Under the pieces are notes generated by a model. That model saw nothing but the letters and a program-made list of their open reading frames with translations. It searched no databases and was not told the origin of the DNA. Position numbers and translations under genes: made by a program. A stretch of DNA of 64,000 nucleotides, taken from NCBI RefSeq assembly GCF_020164495.1, contig NZ_JAIQYZ010000001.1, positions 1-64,000 on the forward strand, given 5' to 3'. The stretch is from Psychroflexus lacisalsi. GTDB taxonomy: Bacteria; Bacteroidota; Bacteroidia; Flavobacteriales; Flavobacteriaceae. This document shows positions 24,278-32,575 of the stretch, one piece after another (within the stretch, counting starts at the first letter, position 1; each line of letters begins with the position of its first letter).

Positions 24278-25282
24278 TTAGTTTTTCAATACAATCCTGT
24301 AACGGGCTTTCCCTGACTTTAAATGTTCTAAAGCTTCATTCACTTTTGCCATGGGGAACTCTTCTGTAATGGGGTAGATATCATGGCGTACACAAAATTC
24401 TAGCATGGTTTTGGTCAATGCAGGACTACCGAGTGGACTACCAGTAACTGATTTATCTCCCATAATTAAAGTAAAAGCCGGAATAGCCATAGGCTCCAAG
24501 ACTGCTCCAACATTGTGAAATTTGCCTTTTGGAGCCAGCGCCACTAAATAGGCATTCCAATCCAAGGTGACGTTGGTCGTATTTAGAATAAAATTTAAAG
24601 TGCCAGCGATTTTCTCCAATTCTTCTGGTTTAGTTGAATCTATCACCTGGGTTGCTCCCATGGCCAAAATAGATTCTTTTTTACTTGGACTAGAGCTAAA
24701 AGCGACGATTTCACATCCCCATTTATTGAGAAACTTGAGCGCCATATGACCTAAACCTCCAATTCCTATAACCCCTACCTTATCGGTGGCTTTTACCCCT
24801 GCAATCATAATAGGATTAAAGACTGTGATGCCTCCGCAAAGCAGAGGTCCTGCTTTTGCCAGATTGATTCCTTCGGGTAAGGGGATGGTCCACGACCAGT
24901 GACTGCGCACATAATCTGCAAAACCACCATGTCGACCCCCGATGGTGAACTCTACACTGGAGCAGAGGTGGTGGGACCCATCCATACACTCGTGACATGA
25001 CATACAGGAAGCAGAATACCAGCCAACTCCTACTTTGTCTCCAACTTTTATGTTTTTAACTGCATTACCAGCAGCTATTACTTCACCGACCACTTCATGC
25101 CCGGGAACGATAGGGTAGGTGGTCATTCCCCAGTCGTTGTTCATCATGCTGAGGTCTGAATGGCAAATGCCACAATTGAGGACTTTCACATCGACTTGTT
25201 CTGCGCCGAGCGCTCCCATTTCGTAAGAGAAGGCTTCTAATTTTTCGTGTGGTCCTTTGGCTGCAAATGCTGATACTTTCAT
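24278..25282 (-). CDS. zinc-dependent NAD(P)-alcohol dehydrogenase
   Basis: 334 residues from the ATG at 25282. The catalytic zinc site is GICHSDL with GHEVVGEV; the structural zinc cysteines follow in SASCMSCHECMDGSHHLC. The nucleotide loop is IGIGGLGHMALKFL. This pattern is the cinnamyl-alcohol/YahK-type NADPH aldehyde reductase group. A longer frame starting at a TTG at 25336 is rejected, because those 18 codons copy the end of the RidA gene (see 25290-25336). Likely partner of the SDR and RidA genes in reducing or detoxifying carbonyl compounds (inference). Confidence 0.92.
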   Translation of the reverse strand: MKVSAFAAKGPHEKLEAFSYEMGALGAEQVDVKVLNCGICHSDLSMMNNDWGMTTYPIVPGHEVVGEVIAAGNAVKNIKVGDKVGVGWYSASCMSCHECMDGSHHLCSSVEFTIGGRHGGFADYVRSHWSWTIPLPEGINLAKAGPLLCGGITVFNPIMIAGVKATDKVGVIGIGGLGHMALKFLNKWGCEIVAFSSSPSKKESILAMGATQVIDSTKPEELEKIAGTLNFILNTTNVTLDWNAYLVALAPKGKFHNVGAVLEPMAIPAFTLIMGDKSVTGSPLGSPALTKTMLEFCVRHDIYPITEEFPMAKVNEALEHLKSGKARYRIVLKN

Positions 25283-25289
25283 ATGTTTA

Positions 25290-25336
25290 TTTTTTTTATA
25301 AAGTTCAATTTCAATTTGTAACTCAGGTAATGTCAA
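25290..25336 (-). pseudogene. remnant of a RidA gene 3' end
   Basis: The bases just before the alcohol dehydrogenase start encode LPELQIEIEL, almost the same as LPELLIEIEL at the end of the intact RidA gene (26046-26447). The DNA aligns over about 37 bases. It shows that another RidA gene once ended here, directly ahead of the dehydrogenase gene. Confidence 0.6.
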
Positions 25337-25388
25337 TTTTTAGGTGATGGTGGTAAAGATTTTTATAACTTTCTATTATTTCGCAGTA

Positions 25389-26024
25389 TCAAGCATTTGG
25401 TTCGGTGGCGCCTTTCACTATATCCCAGAATTCCTCCCTGTTATTGGTGTGGGGAAATTCCGTTGAGGGTGTTTCTACATTTAGAAACTTGCACAAAGGT
25501 TCCCATCCTTCCTTTACCTGATATACCAATAGTTGCTCTGCTGGAATTAACTGCCGAACCGCTTTATTATGTGCTTCATATCTTTCAGCTAGTTCGTCGT
25601 AATCAAGGCCCATTGAAAAACCCGATTTTTCAATCACCTTCACCGCCATATTGAGCCATTCCTGCATAGGTGCAGGTGCATTTTTACGGTCGCTAAGCAA
25701 CTTGTAGATCGTGGATCCAAAGCTTTCTGCCCATGACTCTTTGCTGCGGTGAGTTAAAATAAACTTAGCATTTCGATAATGCTTGTACAGTTCTTTGTAA
25801 AAGGCTGCGGTGGGCCAATCAACTGCGCTCTGCATATCTTTATAGACTGCTTTAAAGTTGGTAGGATTCTTCAACACCTCATTCCATAATGGCACGTGAA
25901 CAGGCATGTTTTGAGCCACGAGCTCCATGTGGTGACAAGGACCGAGTTGTAGTTGTCCCAAGGCTGTTTTTAGTGAATAGGTTCCTGTTCTGCCTAGACC
26001 AAAGCCAATAACTTTCAATTCCAT
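25389..26024 (-). CDS. sulfotransferase-like protein
   Basis: 211 residues. The N-terminus VIGFGLGRTGTYSLKTALGQL carries the 5'-phosphosulfate-binding loop of the sulfotransferase family (PF17784-like), followed by PCHHMELV. The second part contains AKFILTHRSKESWAESF, matching the 3'-phosphate-binding strand with the conserved Arg-Ser. The end has YQVKEGWEPLCKFLNV, typical of the family. Whether it really transfers sulfate is unknown; many bacterial members lack a defined substrate. It starts 21 bases after the RidA gene and lies between that gene and the dehydrogenase, possibly inserted there. Confidence 0.85.
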   Translation of the reverse strand: MELKVIGFGLGRTGTYSLKTALGQLQLGPCHHMELVAQNMPVHVPLWNEVLKNPTNFKAVYKDMQSAVDWPTAAFYKELYKHYRNAKFILTHRSKESWAESFGSTIYKLLSDRKNAPAPMQEWLNMAVKVIEKSGFSMGLDYDELAERYEAHNKAVRQLIPAEQLLVYQVKEGWEPLCKFLNVETPSTEFPHTNNREEFWDIVKGATEPNA

Positions 26025-26045
26025 AATTATTTTTTTAATTGATTT

Positions 26046-26447
26046 TTATACTTTATACACGTCCAACTCAATTTCAATCAGTAATTCAGGCAGGGCCAGT
26101 TCTTTTACACCCAGCCAGGAACCCGTAGGGAAATGAGTTTTATAAATTTCAGTTCGATAGCCCGCGTGTTCTAAAAACAAAGGCATATTGGTGGTGAATA
26201 CATCTTCTTTCACCACATCATCAAACGTGCAATTGAAATGTTTCAGAATGTTGTCTAAATCAGTGTAACAGTTTTTCATCTGCTGTAGGAAGTCTCCAAC
26301 CGCAGTTGGATTACCCTCATCATCCATGCTCACAGCCCCAGAAATTTTAATATGGTTCCCAATTTTAACCGCATGTGAATACCCATAAGCTTTTTCAATT
26401 TCTGGACGGAGTAAAAAATATTCGGGTTTTGATTGTGATGTTTCCAT
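26046..26447 (-). CDS. RidA-family (YjgF) protein
   Basis: 133 residues with the RidA fold. The core blocks are YSHAVKIGNHIKISGAVSMDDEGNP (about 20-45), LQQMKNCYTDLDNILKHFNCTFDDVVKEDVFTTNM, and the C-terminal KELALPELLIEIELDVYKV. The usual imine-deaminase Arg of the RidA consensus (about position 105) is not evident, so it may be one of the non-deaminase subgroups (Rid2-7). It is the first gene of the cluster running to 22578. Confidence 0.85.
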   Translation of the reverse strand: METSQSKPEYFLLRPEIEKAYGYSHAVKIGNHIKISGAVSMDDEGNPTAVGDFLQQMKNCYTDLDNILKHFNCTFDDVVKEDVFTTNMPLFLEHAGYRTEIYKTHFPTGSWLGVKELALPELLIEIELDVYKV

Positions 26448-26583
26448 TTGATCTCATTTTGAATTTAGCCTAGTGCTCATGAAAGTCTTCTTTTAAGAGT
26501 CTTCATATTTAGCAGTAATTTCACTTTCAGTATCTTAATCTTCTCGTTCAACTTTGAGTGAATTCGTATCTATTTCAGCATTA

Positions 26584-26830
26584 TTCTGTCAACAAATTGT
26601 GCATTGCGGAGAAAAGGAATGACATATTCACTACCATTTCTTACTCTTCATCTTCTACAACCCAGGAGAACATTGCTGCATCTTCTTTGTTTATATAACC
26701 TGAGCAATGGATACTTTTTTTTGACTACATTATTGGTAATTTTTCCGTGTCTTAATGATGTGATGCTATGGCTTCATCTTTTCGTTTTCACAGGCCTTGA
26801 CTTACTATGATTACCGGATATAGCATTGTT
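26584..26830 (-). pseudogene. degraded copy of the NTF2-like gene
   Basis: Most of the 450-base gap upstream of RidA is a decayed copy of 23195-23360 of the NTF2-like gene. Matching blocks include CACTACCATTTC, TACTCT..ATCTTC, GCATCTT...GTTTAT and TTTTCA.AGGC. In the coding direction it has several stops, for example TAA where the intact copy has TAT before GAAATGGTAGTG. The remaining bases of the gap show nothing. Confidence 0.65.
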
Positions 26831-26898
26831 CTTGATGATTACATAATGCCAGTTGGACCATTCCAAGTCTTATTATTATTAGCCTTTTTATTTTAAAA

Positions 26899-27318
26899 CT
26901 AGTGTTCTGAAAAACCAATAATTTTCTCATCCTGTAAAGTCCAGGAATGTTTAAAGGTGTTGCTTATATATTCACATTCTGCGGGCTCTTTCCCTGAGAC
27001 CTTACCGCTAACTATAACCGTGTTGTTTCTTTCACTCAGGAAGGCGAGATCATTAAATTCGAGGCTATGCCATTTGTTCTTCATAATTGCTATGAAAGTA
27101 ATGGTGTATCTTTCATCGATCTCTTGATCGTTTTTGAATTTGTCCCACTTTACCTTGGGTGTGAGAGCTTTTATCTCTCCAGAAGTGGTGCTGTTTTTTT
27201 GAACCATTTCATATATGTGTTTCATGGTCCTTTCATTTTTTGTTAGTTGCGCCTGCACTCCCTTGGGTAAAAGGAGTGCAGCAGCAAACATTAATACATA
27301 TATTTTTAAAGGAATCAT
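26899..27318 (-). CDS. small exported NTF2/SnoaL-like protein
   Basis: 139 residues. Signal peptide (VLMFAAALLLPKGVQAQ). The mature part has helix-strand order and the ending FKHSWTLQDEKIIGFSEH, which is the closing strand pair of NTF2-like folds. It lies only six bases after the gene at 27325, so it is translated from the same message. Function unknown. Together with the 27325 and 28225 products it forms a group of small exported proteins next to the two-component system. Confidence 0.65.
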   Translation of the reverse strand: MIPLKIYVLMFAAALLLPKGVQAQLTKNERTMKHIYEMVQKNSTTSGEIKALTPKVKWDKFKNDQEIDERYTITFIAIMKNKWHSLEFNDLAFLSERNNTVIVSGKVSGKEPAECEYISNTFKHSWTLQDEKIIGFSEH

Positions 27319-27324
27319 CTCTCT

Positions 27325-28083
27325 TTATTTAGTCGGAACATAGGAAAGGGCTGGCATCATATTTCCTTCGGTGTATTCGATTTTGGTAACATATTGCATT
27401 AATTCATCCCATAATTTTTTTGAATCCTTACCCAAGAGTTTTCTGTTCTCTTCGGCTTGTTTTTCAAATTCCATAGCACTTGAAGCAGCACTTGCAACCA
27501 TTATGTAAGATTCTTCATTTCCAAAACCGCTGAAATAAACGCGGTAGTGGGACTTTGATCCTTTTTCAGTATAAAGGTTCTTGAATTTTTCTGCAATTTC
27601 AGCTACTTTTTCTTGGTCTCTTGCCTTGTGAAACATCACCATATTTTTTCTGTAGTTTTTCCCTGCCGGTGTGGTGGTCATTCCGTCAGGCATATAGGAA
27701 TGATTGTTGCTAAGCGTAATGATGTAATCTTGGTGGTCGTCATAGTGCTTATCAAATTCCTGAAAGATTTCACCAAATTTTTCATCACCTATTTTTGCCC
27801 TTGTTTTAGGCAGAAATTCTTTGCCTAAATCTTCCCAGCCGCTTACAGGAGTGATGCTGAACACCTTGTTGTCGTTGGTCCATAAAACATTCCAACTGTC
27901 TTCTTCCTGATTTTCTTCGGCCAGGTTTGCCAGTCTTTCGGAAATTTTTTCGTAGGCTTCTGAATTTGAGGGGTATACGTGATCTACATGAACTCTGTAG
28001 TGTTGGACGTTTTGCGCACTCAAAAATGCCGTGCTGACTAGTAGTATAAGTAGTGTTTTAAAAATTTTGTCAATTGTTTTCAT
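27325..28083 (-). CDS. exported protein with two ferredoxin-like (ABM/NIPSNAP-type) repeats
   Basis: 252 residues with a signal peptide (KTLLILLVSTAFLSAQ). Two similar halves are suggested: HYRVHVDHVYPSNSEAYEKISERLANL... with WNVLWTNDNKVFSITPV, and NMVMFHKARDQEKVAEIAEKFKNLY... with HYRVYFSGFGNEESYIMVAS. Each has the strand-helix-strand-strand pattern of dimeric alpha-beta barrels. No known family name can be given. The 28225 product shares the plan and is probably a distant paralogue. Transcription of this gene from upstream is blocked by a strong terminator at 28161-28200, so it may have its own promoter. Confidence 0.7.
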   Translation of the reverse strand: MKTIDKIFKTLLILLVSTAFLSAQNVQHYRVHVDHVYPSNSEAYEKISERLANLAEENQEEDSWNVLWTNDNKVFSITPVSGWEDLGKEFLPKTRAKIGDEKFGEIFQEFDKHYDDHQDYIITLSNNHSYMPDGMTTTPAGKNYRKNMVMFHKARDQEKVAEIAEKFKNLYTEKGSKSHYRVYFSGFGNEESYIMVASAASSAMEFEKQAEENRKLLGKDSKKLWDELMQYVTKIEYTEGNMMPALSYVPTK

Positions 28084-28160
28084 GATATAAAGTGTTTTAA
28101 AGGTTACTTAATTCGGTGTTTATTTTAATTTATTATCAAATATTCCTATGATTAAAATCA

Positions 28161-28200
28161 AAAAGGTCAGATAAGTTCTTTTAAGACTTATCTGGCTTTT
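28161..28200. terminator. bidirectional intrinsic terminator
   Basis: CAGATAAGT and ACTTATCTG (9 bp) plus outer AAAAG/CTTTT pairs form a strong stem with T-runs on both sides. It closes the 28225-28950 gene (minus strand). Confidence 0.75.
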
Positions 28201-28224
28201 GGCTAATCAAAACATTCATAAAGA

Positions 28225-28950
28225 TTAGTTAGATAGTTCCGGTTGGTGTTCCCATATGTAAGACCATGACTTAACCCCAGCAGACTCCCATATATCAGAT
28301 ATTTCTTTGGCCTTGTCTTCGCCTCTTGCTTTAACGTACATTTCGTAAGGAGTATCCCTTTTAACATCCAATTCTGCATAGCTATTATAAGTAGAAGACA
28401 CCATATAATCTGCATTATCTATATCCCCACCAATAACACTATACCAGTATGCTCTAGAATCTCCCTCAACCTCTTTCATTGTAGAGGTAACTTCTTTTAT
28501 GACATCAGAAAAATTACCTCCGTTATCTACTTTATAATAAGTAACCCAAGCCAGTTTAGCCTGTGCTGTGGGGGCATTTTTTCTGCTCCAATCTGGTAAT
28601 GTCTTGGCCATGTCATTAGTTATTGTTTCTACATGGGGCATTATGAAATTCATGACAATAGAATAACAATCTTTTCCGGCTTCATCGGTTTCATCCATTT
28701 CTGCCCATTTGTCCATAAATCCTGTAACTCCATATACAGTCCCTTCGCCCTGCATTCTAGACCAGAAATTCCATTCATTTTCTCCCTGGTCCGCTGTGTA
28801 ACATTCTTTATATTTCTTAACCCCGTCTTTAAACTGGGAAGTATGACCTTGCTTAATTTTGAATTGCGTCATGGTCATAATACGTTCTTCTACCTCTTGC
28901 GCAAAAGCCATAAGTGGTAAGACCAATAAAATAATCAGTAATTTTTTCAT
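28225..28950 (-). CDS. exported two-domain protein, probable target of the adjacent two-component system
   Basis: 241 residues; signal peptide LLIILLVLPLMAFAQ. As in the 27325 product, two strand-helix-strand units are seen: MTMTQFKIKQGHTSQFKDGVKKYKE...NEWNFWSRMQGEGTVYGVTGFM and AWVTYYKVDNGGNFSDVIKEVTSTMKE...RAYWYSVIGGDIDNADYMVSSTY. This suggests a secreted dimeric alpha-beta-barrel protein; ligand unknown. An ACAT-N4-ATGT palindrome shared with the sensor kinase lies 57 bases upstream of its start, just ahead of a TTG-N20-TACTTTG promoter-like sequence, so control by that system is likely. Confidence 0.72.
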   Translation of the reverse strand: MKKLLIILLVLPLMAFAQEVEERIMTMTQFKIKQGHTSQFKDGVKKYKECYTADQGENEWNFWSRMQGEGTVYGVTGFMDKWAEMDETDEAGKDCYSIVMNFIMPHVETITNDMAKTLPDWSRKNAPTAQAKLAWVTYYKVDNGGNFSDVIKEVTSTMKEVEGDSRAYWYSVIGGDIDNADYMVSSTYNSYAELDVKRDTPYEMYVKARGEDKAKEISDIWESAGVKSWSYIWEHQPELSN

Positions 28951-29006
28951 CGTTTGTTGTTTTAAAAGTTTAAAGCAAAGTAGATAAGATTTGAAGAGCT
29001 GTCAAT

Positions 29007-29020
29007 CACATATTGATGTG
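29007..29020. promoter_or_regulatory. palindromic operator, site 1
   Basis: CACATATTGATGTG lies upstream of the minus-strand gene at 28225-28950, inside a stretch of about 55 bases that matches the region upstream of the sensor kinase (AGCTGTCAA just before, GTTA...AAATGTTAT after). The same ACAT-N4-ATGT core recurs at 29491 and 32562. Confidence 0.7.
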
Positions 29021-29243
29021 GTTGTTAATAAAATGTTATTATTAAAGTAATTTTTTATAAAAAGATGATTAAGCTTGATCGACTTATGTTATTCACAAAA
29101 AAATTAGATGATTTATAATTAAAAAAACTCTCAGCTGATAATTCCTTAGATTCAGAAATTATTAGCTCAGGCAAATAAACTAGTAAAGGTGAATGTGTAA
29201 TTTTATAAAACTCGAAATCTAGGTTTAGAATACCATTAAATGT

Positions 29244-29414
29244 TTACCAACCTGCATACGAACCATCAGTTGGCACTTGGTGGATAAGTACAAAATCATT
29301 GTACACATACATCCAAATTGGAACATTAAAAACCAAAAAGATGAAATACAGGATTAGACCAAACAAAGTAGATCACCATAGAATGCAAAACACATAATTT
29401 GTAAATGCTTTCAT
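29244..29414 (-). pseudogene. small membrane-protein gene with an in-frame TGA
   Basis: In the 600-base space between the divergent exported-protein and kinase genes, a minus-strand frame starts ATG AAA GCA at 29414 and reads MKAFTNYVFCILW. It hits TGA at 29373-29375, then continues in frame as STLFGLILYFIFLVFNVPIW and MYVYNDFVLIHQVPTDGSYAGW to a TAA. The second part is a transmembrane helix plus a soluble tail with good protein character. One nonsense base explains the break. The remaining space carries the two operators and the kinase promoter. Confidence 0.5.
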
Positions 29415-29490
29415 AAAATTGAGTTTTAATCGATTGTAATTCAGAACAATAGAATTAAAGCAATTAAAGTAAGATTCTAGCAGCTGTCAA

Positions 29491-29506
29491 CCACATATTG
29501 ATGTGG
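29491..29506. promoter_or_regulatory. palindromic operator, site 2
   Basis: CCACATATTGATGTGG, 6-bp perfect arms around ATTG, lies 16 bases upstream of the kinase's TAnnTTTG element, covering the -33 region. Flanks match site 1. A bound regulator here could activate or repress the kinase gene. Confidence 0.72.
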
Positions 29507-29522
29507 TGTTATAGAAATGTTA

Positions 29523-29530
29523 TACATTTG
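29523..29530 (+). promoter_or_regulatory. promoter -7 element of the sensor kinase
   Basis: TACATTTG is a perfect match to the Bacteroidota -7 consensus TAnnTTTG. It lies 20 bases before the TTG start, giving a short leader. Confidence 0.6.
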
Positions 29531-29550
29531 ATAATATAAATCTTACTACT

Positions 29551-32500
29551 TTGATAGTCAGGGCTTTATTTAGGGTTTTAGTTTCTTGCCTGTTTTGTCT
29601 TGCCATCCCAATTTCAGCTCAAAACTCCATCCAAATAGAAAAGCTTACGACAGATTCCGGATTAAATTTCAGACATGTCAATAGCATTGCTCAAGATGCA
29701 AAAGGATTTATGTGGTTTGGCACGAGTCAGGGCCTTGCAAAATATGATGGGAATACATTCAAGCTTTTTAATAGCGGTAAAAATAATCCCTACTTTATTC
29801 CCTTTGAAGAGATACTGAAATTAGAATATCAAAGTTCAGGTCATACACTTTGGTTTATTGCTAATCATAAATTGTTTGCTTTAAATCTAGAGACCGAAAA
29901 ATTGAAATCCATTGAAGGTCTTGAAAAAGCAATGAAGGGTGAAGTATTGGATATGGTCTTTGATAAAAAAAACAATTTGTGGATTGTTACAGACGATCCT
30001 AATCCCAAAAATAAAAAAGCACAGCACCTCATCAAATATGATGGAAAGACTTTTCGCTTAATTAAATCATTAGAGCGGGAAAGCACCGGATTTACTTCTG
30101 TTACGGTTTCAGGAACCAATATTATTTGTTGGACAACCATCAATCATGGGTTGACAGTCATCAATCAGGAAGGCCATGTTGTAAAAAGCAAAATTTTAGA
30201 TACTTACAACTGGTATGGATATACAATTCATTATGGGAAATCTTTCTTTAATGCTAAAAATCAACATTATTACTTTTCAGAAAGCCAGAAAGGTGTTGGG
30301 GTTTATCAAAATTTAGAATTTAGTCACCAACTCATAACACACGAAGGCGTTTTCTATAACGCAGTTGAAGATAAAGATGGTGGCATCTGGTTCACAGGAG
30401 AAAAAGAATTATTTTATTTGAATACTTCAGGAAATATCTTTGATTACACTTCTGAAATTGCAAAAATTATAGACTTTTCTCACATTAATCATATTTATGT
30501 AGACCTATCTAATCTTTTATGGTTGGGCACCAATAATGGACTTGTAAAGGTAATGTTGGAACCTCAAAATTTCGAAAAGCTAGCCCACAATAACGCAGAG
30601 GATTGGGGGCTAAGTTTTAGAAGTATTTTCCCTCTAAGGAGTGGAGATGTAGCTGCTATGTGCGAAACTGAAAATCAATTATACAGAATTAATCCTTCAG
30701 GCAGTGCAACTATATTGCCAATACCAAATGCTTACGAAAGATTAAAAGATGCACGTTTTTTTGTTTCAGATACGATATCTAATAAAGCGTATACAGTTAC
30801 TAATTACCTAATTGAAATCGATTTTAATACCAATAGATTAATTCTTCACGACGAATTTAGTCCATTTATAAATGAGACGAAACCGAATCCAATTATTCAA
30901 TTAAATGATGGTACATTATTGATGGGGTATATGTTGTCAAAATTAATTCGTGTTGATTCTGAAACCAAACTTTTTGCTCCTGTTTTTAAGACTAAACCTG
31001 AAGTTGATGATATCATCAAAACGCTTTTTCAGAGTAAAGCTGACCCCAACATCATCTGGGTTGGCACTAAAAGCCTTGGCGTATTAAAGCTCAATCTTAA
31101 AGGCAAAGTGGTAGAGAGATATGATATTCAATCCACTCCTTCCATCAGTAAAAACTCGGTGTTATCGCTTTTAGAATTCAAGGAATTTTTATTGGTAGGA
31201 ACTTTTGGCGGCGGCCTTGATGTATTGGATTTAAATCGAAACAGCATTCGCACTATAAATACTCAAAATGGGCTCTGTGACAACAATGTGGTTTCCATAT
31301 TGTCAGCAAATGATAAAGAAATTATAGCAGCCACCTACAACGGCTTAAGCCGAATCAATATGGCAACCAACGATATTCAAAATTACTTTGATAAAGATGG
31401 TATTTCACATAATGAATTCAATTACCCTTCGGCTTACAAGTCAACAAATGGAGTATTTTATTTTGGAGGCATGAATGGTATTACCAAATTCTCCATTGAA
31501 AATTTGACTAAAAAAAGAGTTTTACCAGCTTTAAATTTCACTCAATTTGAAATTTTTAATCAACGTAAAGATACGCTTTTGCAAATAACAAGATTAAGTG
31601 AAACGCCTGTTGAGTTGTCACCCTATGATATCAACCTCAAAATAGATTGGTCGGTTCCCGATTATTTCAATAATGATAATTACACTTATTATACTATGAT
31701 GGAAGGTTTTGAAAATAAATGGTTTTTTCAAGGCAAAGCGAACAGCATCCGTTATAACCAATTACCGGCCGGCGAATACAACCTAAAAGTTAAAGGGGTA
31801 GATATAAATGGTAATGAAAGCAAAGCGGGGCTGAGCATTCCCATCATCGTTAATCCTATTTTTTACAAAACCTGGTGGTTCATACTATTAATGGGCCTTT
31901 TTATAAGCGGAATTATTTATTCCATTTTTAAATATCGACTCAACCAGGCTTTGGCAATGGAGCGCTTGCGCACCAGAATATCAAGTGACTTACACGATGA
32001 CGTTGGCTCGATGTTGACCGGTTTGGCCATGCAAACTGAAATGCTGGAAATGCAAGCCACCAATCCTAATGAAAAAAGCAAACTTCATAAAATTACCAAC
32101 CTGAGCAGAAGTACCATTTCCCACATGAGGGATTTGGTATGGAGTATTGATAGTCGAAGAGACACTATTGGCAATTTGGTTGAGCGCATGCACGAGTTGG
32201 CAGAAGAGCTTCTGCTACCAGCAGAGATTTCTTATCAAATAGATGTGGATGATCTTAATCTGCAAAAAAAGATAAATTTTAACTGCCGTAGGAATTTATA
32301 TCTTATCTATAAAGAAGCCATCAACAATCTTATTAAACATTCTGACGCTAATTTTGTTAATGTAAGGCTTATCAACAATAAAGGGGTTTGTGAATTCAGC
32401 ATCAAAGATAATGGCAGTACAAAACCATTACATCACGTTTCAGGATTAGGTTTAGCCAATATGAAAATGAGAGCAGAAAACATCAATGCCAATTTGAAGT

Positions 32501-32553
32501 TTGATTTAGAAAATGGTTTTGGAATTCGCATTTTAATACCTAATGTGACATAA
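29551..32553 (+). CDS. sensor histidine kinase with an exported propeller domain
   Basis: 1000 residues with a TTG start. Signal peptide (1-23), then about 620 residues of beta-propeller repeats of the two-component-regulator type (FMWFGTSQGLAKYDGNTF, LWLGTNNGLVKV and similar). A Y_Y_Y-type domain follows (FENKWFFQG...YNLKVKGVDINGNES), then one transmembrane helix at about 772-792. The cytoplasmic part has a HisKA_3 dimerisation helix with phospho-accepting His815 in SDLHDDVGSM. The ATPase domain (about 885-1000) has EAINNLIKHS, IKDNGS and GLGLANM. It senses a periplasmic signal and phosphorylates the LuxR-type regulator encoded 72 bases downstream. Such kinases often sense polysaccharide fragments, but no polysaccharide-degradation genes are nearby. 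Confidence 0.93.
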   Translation: MIVRALFRVLVSCLFCLAIPISAQNSIQIEKLTTDSGLNFRHVNSIAQDAKGFMWFGTSQGLAKYDGNTFKLFNSGKNNPYFIPFEEILKLEYQSSGHTLWFIANHKLFALNLETEKLKSIEGLEKAMKGEVLDMVFDKKNNLWIVTDDPNPKNKKAQHLIKYDGKTFRLIKSLERESTGFTSVTVSGTNIICWTTINHGLTVINQEGHVVKSKILDTYNWYGYTIHYGKSFFNAKNQHYYFSESQKGVGVYQNLEFSHQLITHEGVFYNAVEDKDGGIWFTGEKELFYLNTSGNIFDYTSEIAKIIDFSHINHIYVDLSNLLWLGTNNGLVKVMLEPQNFEKLAHNNAEDWGLSFRSIFPLRSGDVAAMCETENQLYRINPSGSATILPIPNAYERLKDARFFVSDTISNKAYTVTNYLIEIDFNTNRLILHDEFSPFINETKPNPIIQLNDGTLLMGYMLSKLIRVDSETKLFAPVFKTKPEVDDIIKTLFQSKADPNIIWVGTKSLGVLKLNLKGKVVERYDIQSTPSISKNSVLSLLEFKEFLLVGTFGGGLDVLDLNRNSIRTINTQNGLCDNNVVSILSANDKEIIAATYNGLSRINMATNDIQNYFDKDGISHNEFNYPSAYKSTNGVFYFGGMNGITKFSIENLTKKRVLPALNFTQFEIFNQRKDTLLQITRLSETPVELSPYDINLKIDWSVPDYFNNDNYTYYTMMEGFENKWFFQGKANSIRYNQLPAGEYNLKVKGVDINGNESKAGLSIPIIVNPIFYKTWWFILLMGLFISGIIYSIFKYRLNQALAMERLRTRISSDLHDDVGSMLTGLAMQTEMLEMQATNPNEKSKLHKITNLSRSTISHMRDLVWSIDSRRDTIGNLVERMHELAEELLLPAEISYQIDVDDLNLQKKINFNCRRNLYLIYKEAINNLIKHSDANFVNVRLINNKGVCEFSIKDNGSTKPLHHVSGLGLANMKMRAENINANLKFDLENGFGIRILIPNVT

Positions 32554-32561
32554 ACAAAATA

Positions 32562-32575
32562 ACATGTTCATGTGG
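32562..32575. promoter_or_regulatory. palindromic operator, site 3
   Basis: ACATGTTCATGTGG, with the ACAT-N4-ATGT spacing and the outer GG of site 2, lies in the 72-base gap between kinase and response regulator genes, about 50 bases before the latter's start. A second small hairpin, AGATTT/AAATCT (32580-32596), follows. Confidence 0.55.

Noticed and set aside
25283-25336. Longer start for the alcohol dehydrogenase
   Set aside because: The extra 18 codons match the RidA 3' end, and the usual family start is at the ATG at 25282.
28203-28415. 70-residue minus-strand frame overlapping the secreted-protein gene
   Set aside because: Out-of-frame shadow of the 28225-28950 gene; no start context or domain.
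15852-29375. Recoding of TGA (tryptophan or selenocysteine) to explain two in-frame TGA codons
   Set aside because: Many neighbouring intact genes end with TGA (for example at 7384, 9081 and 13133), and no selenocysteine hairpin or related genes are visible.
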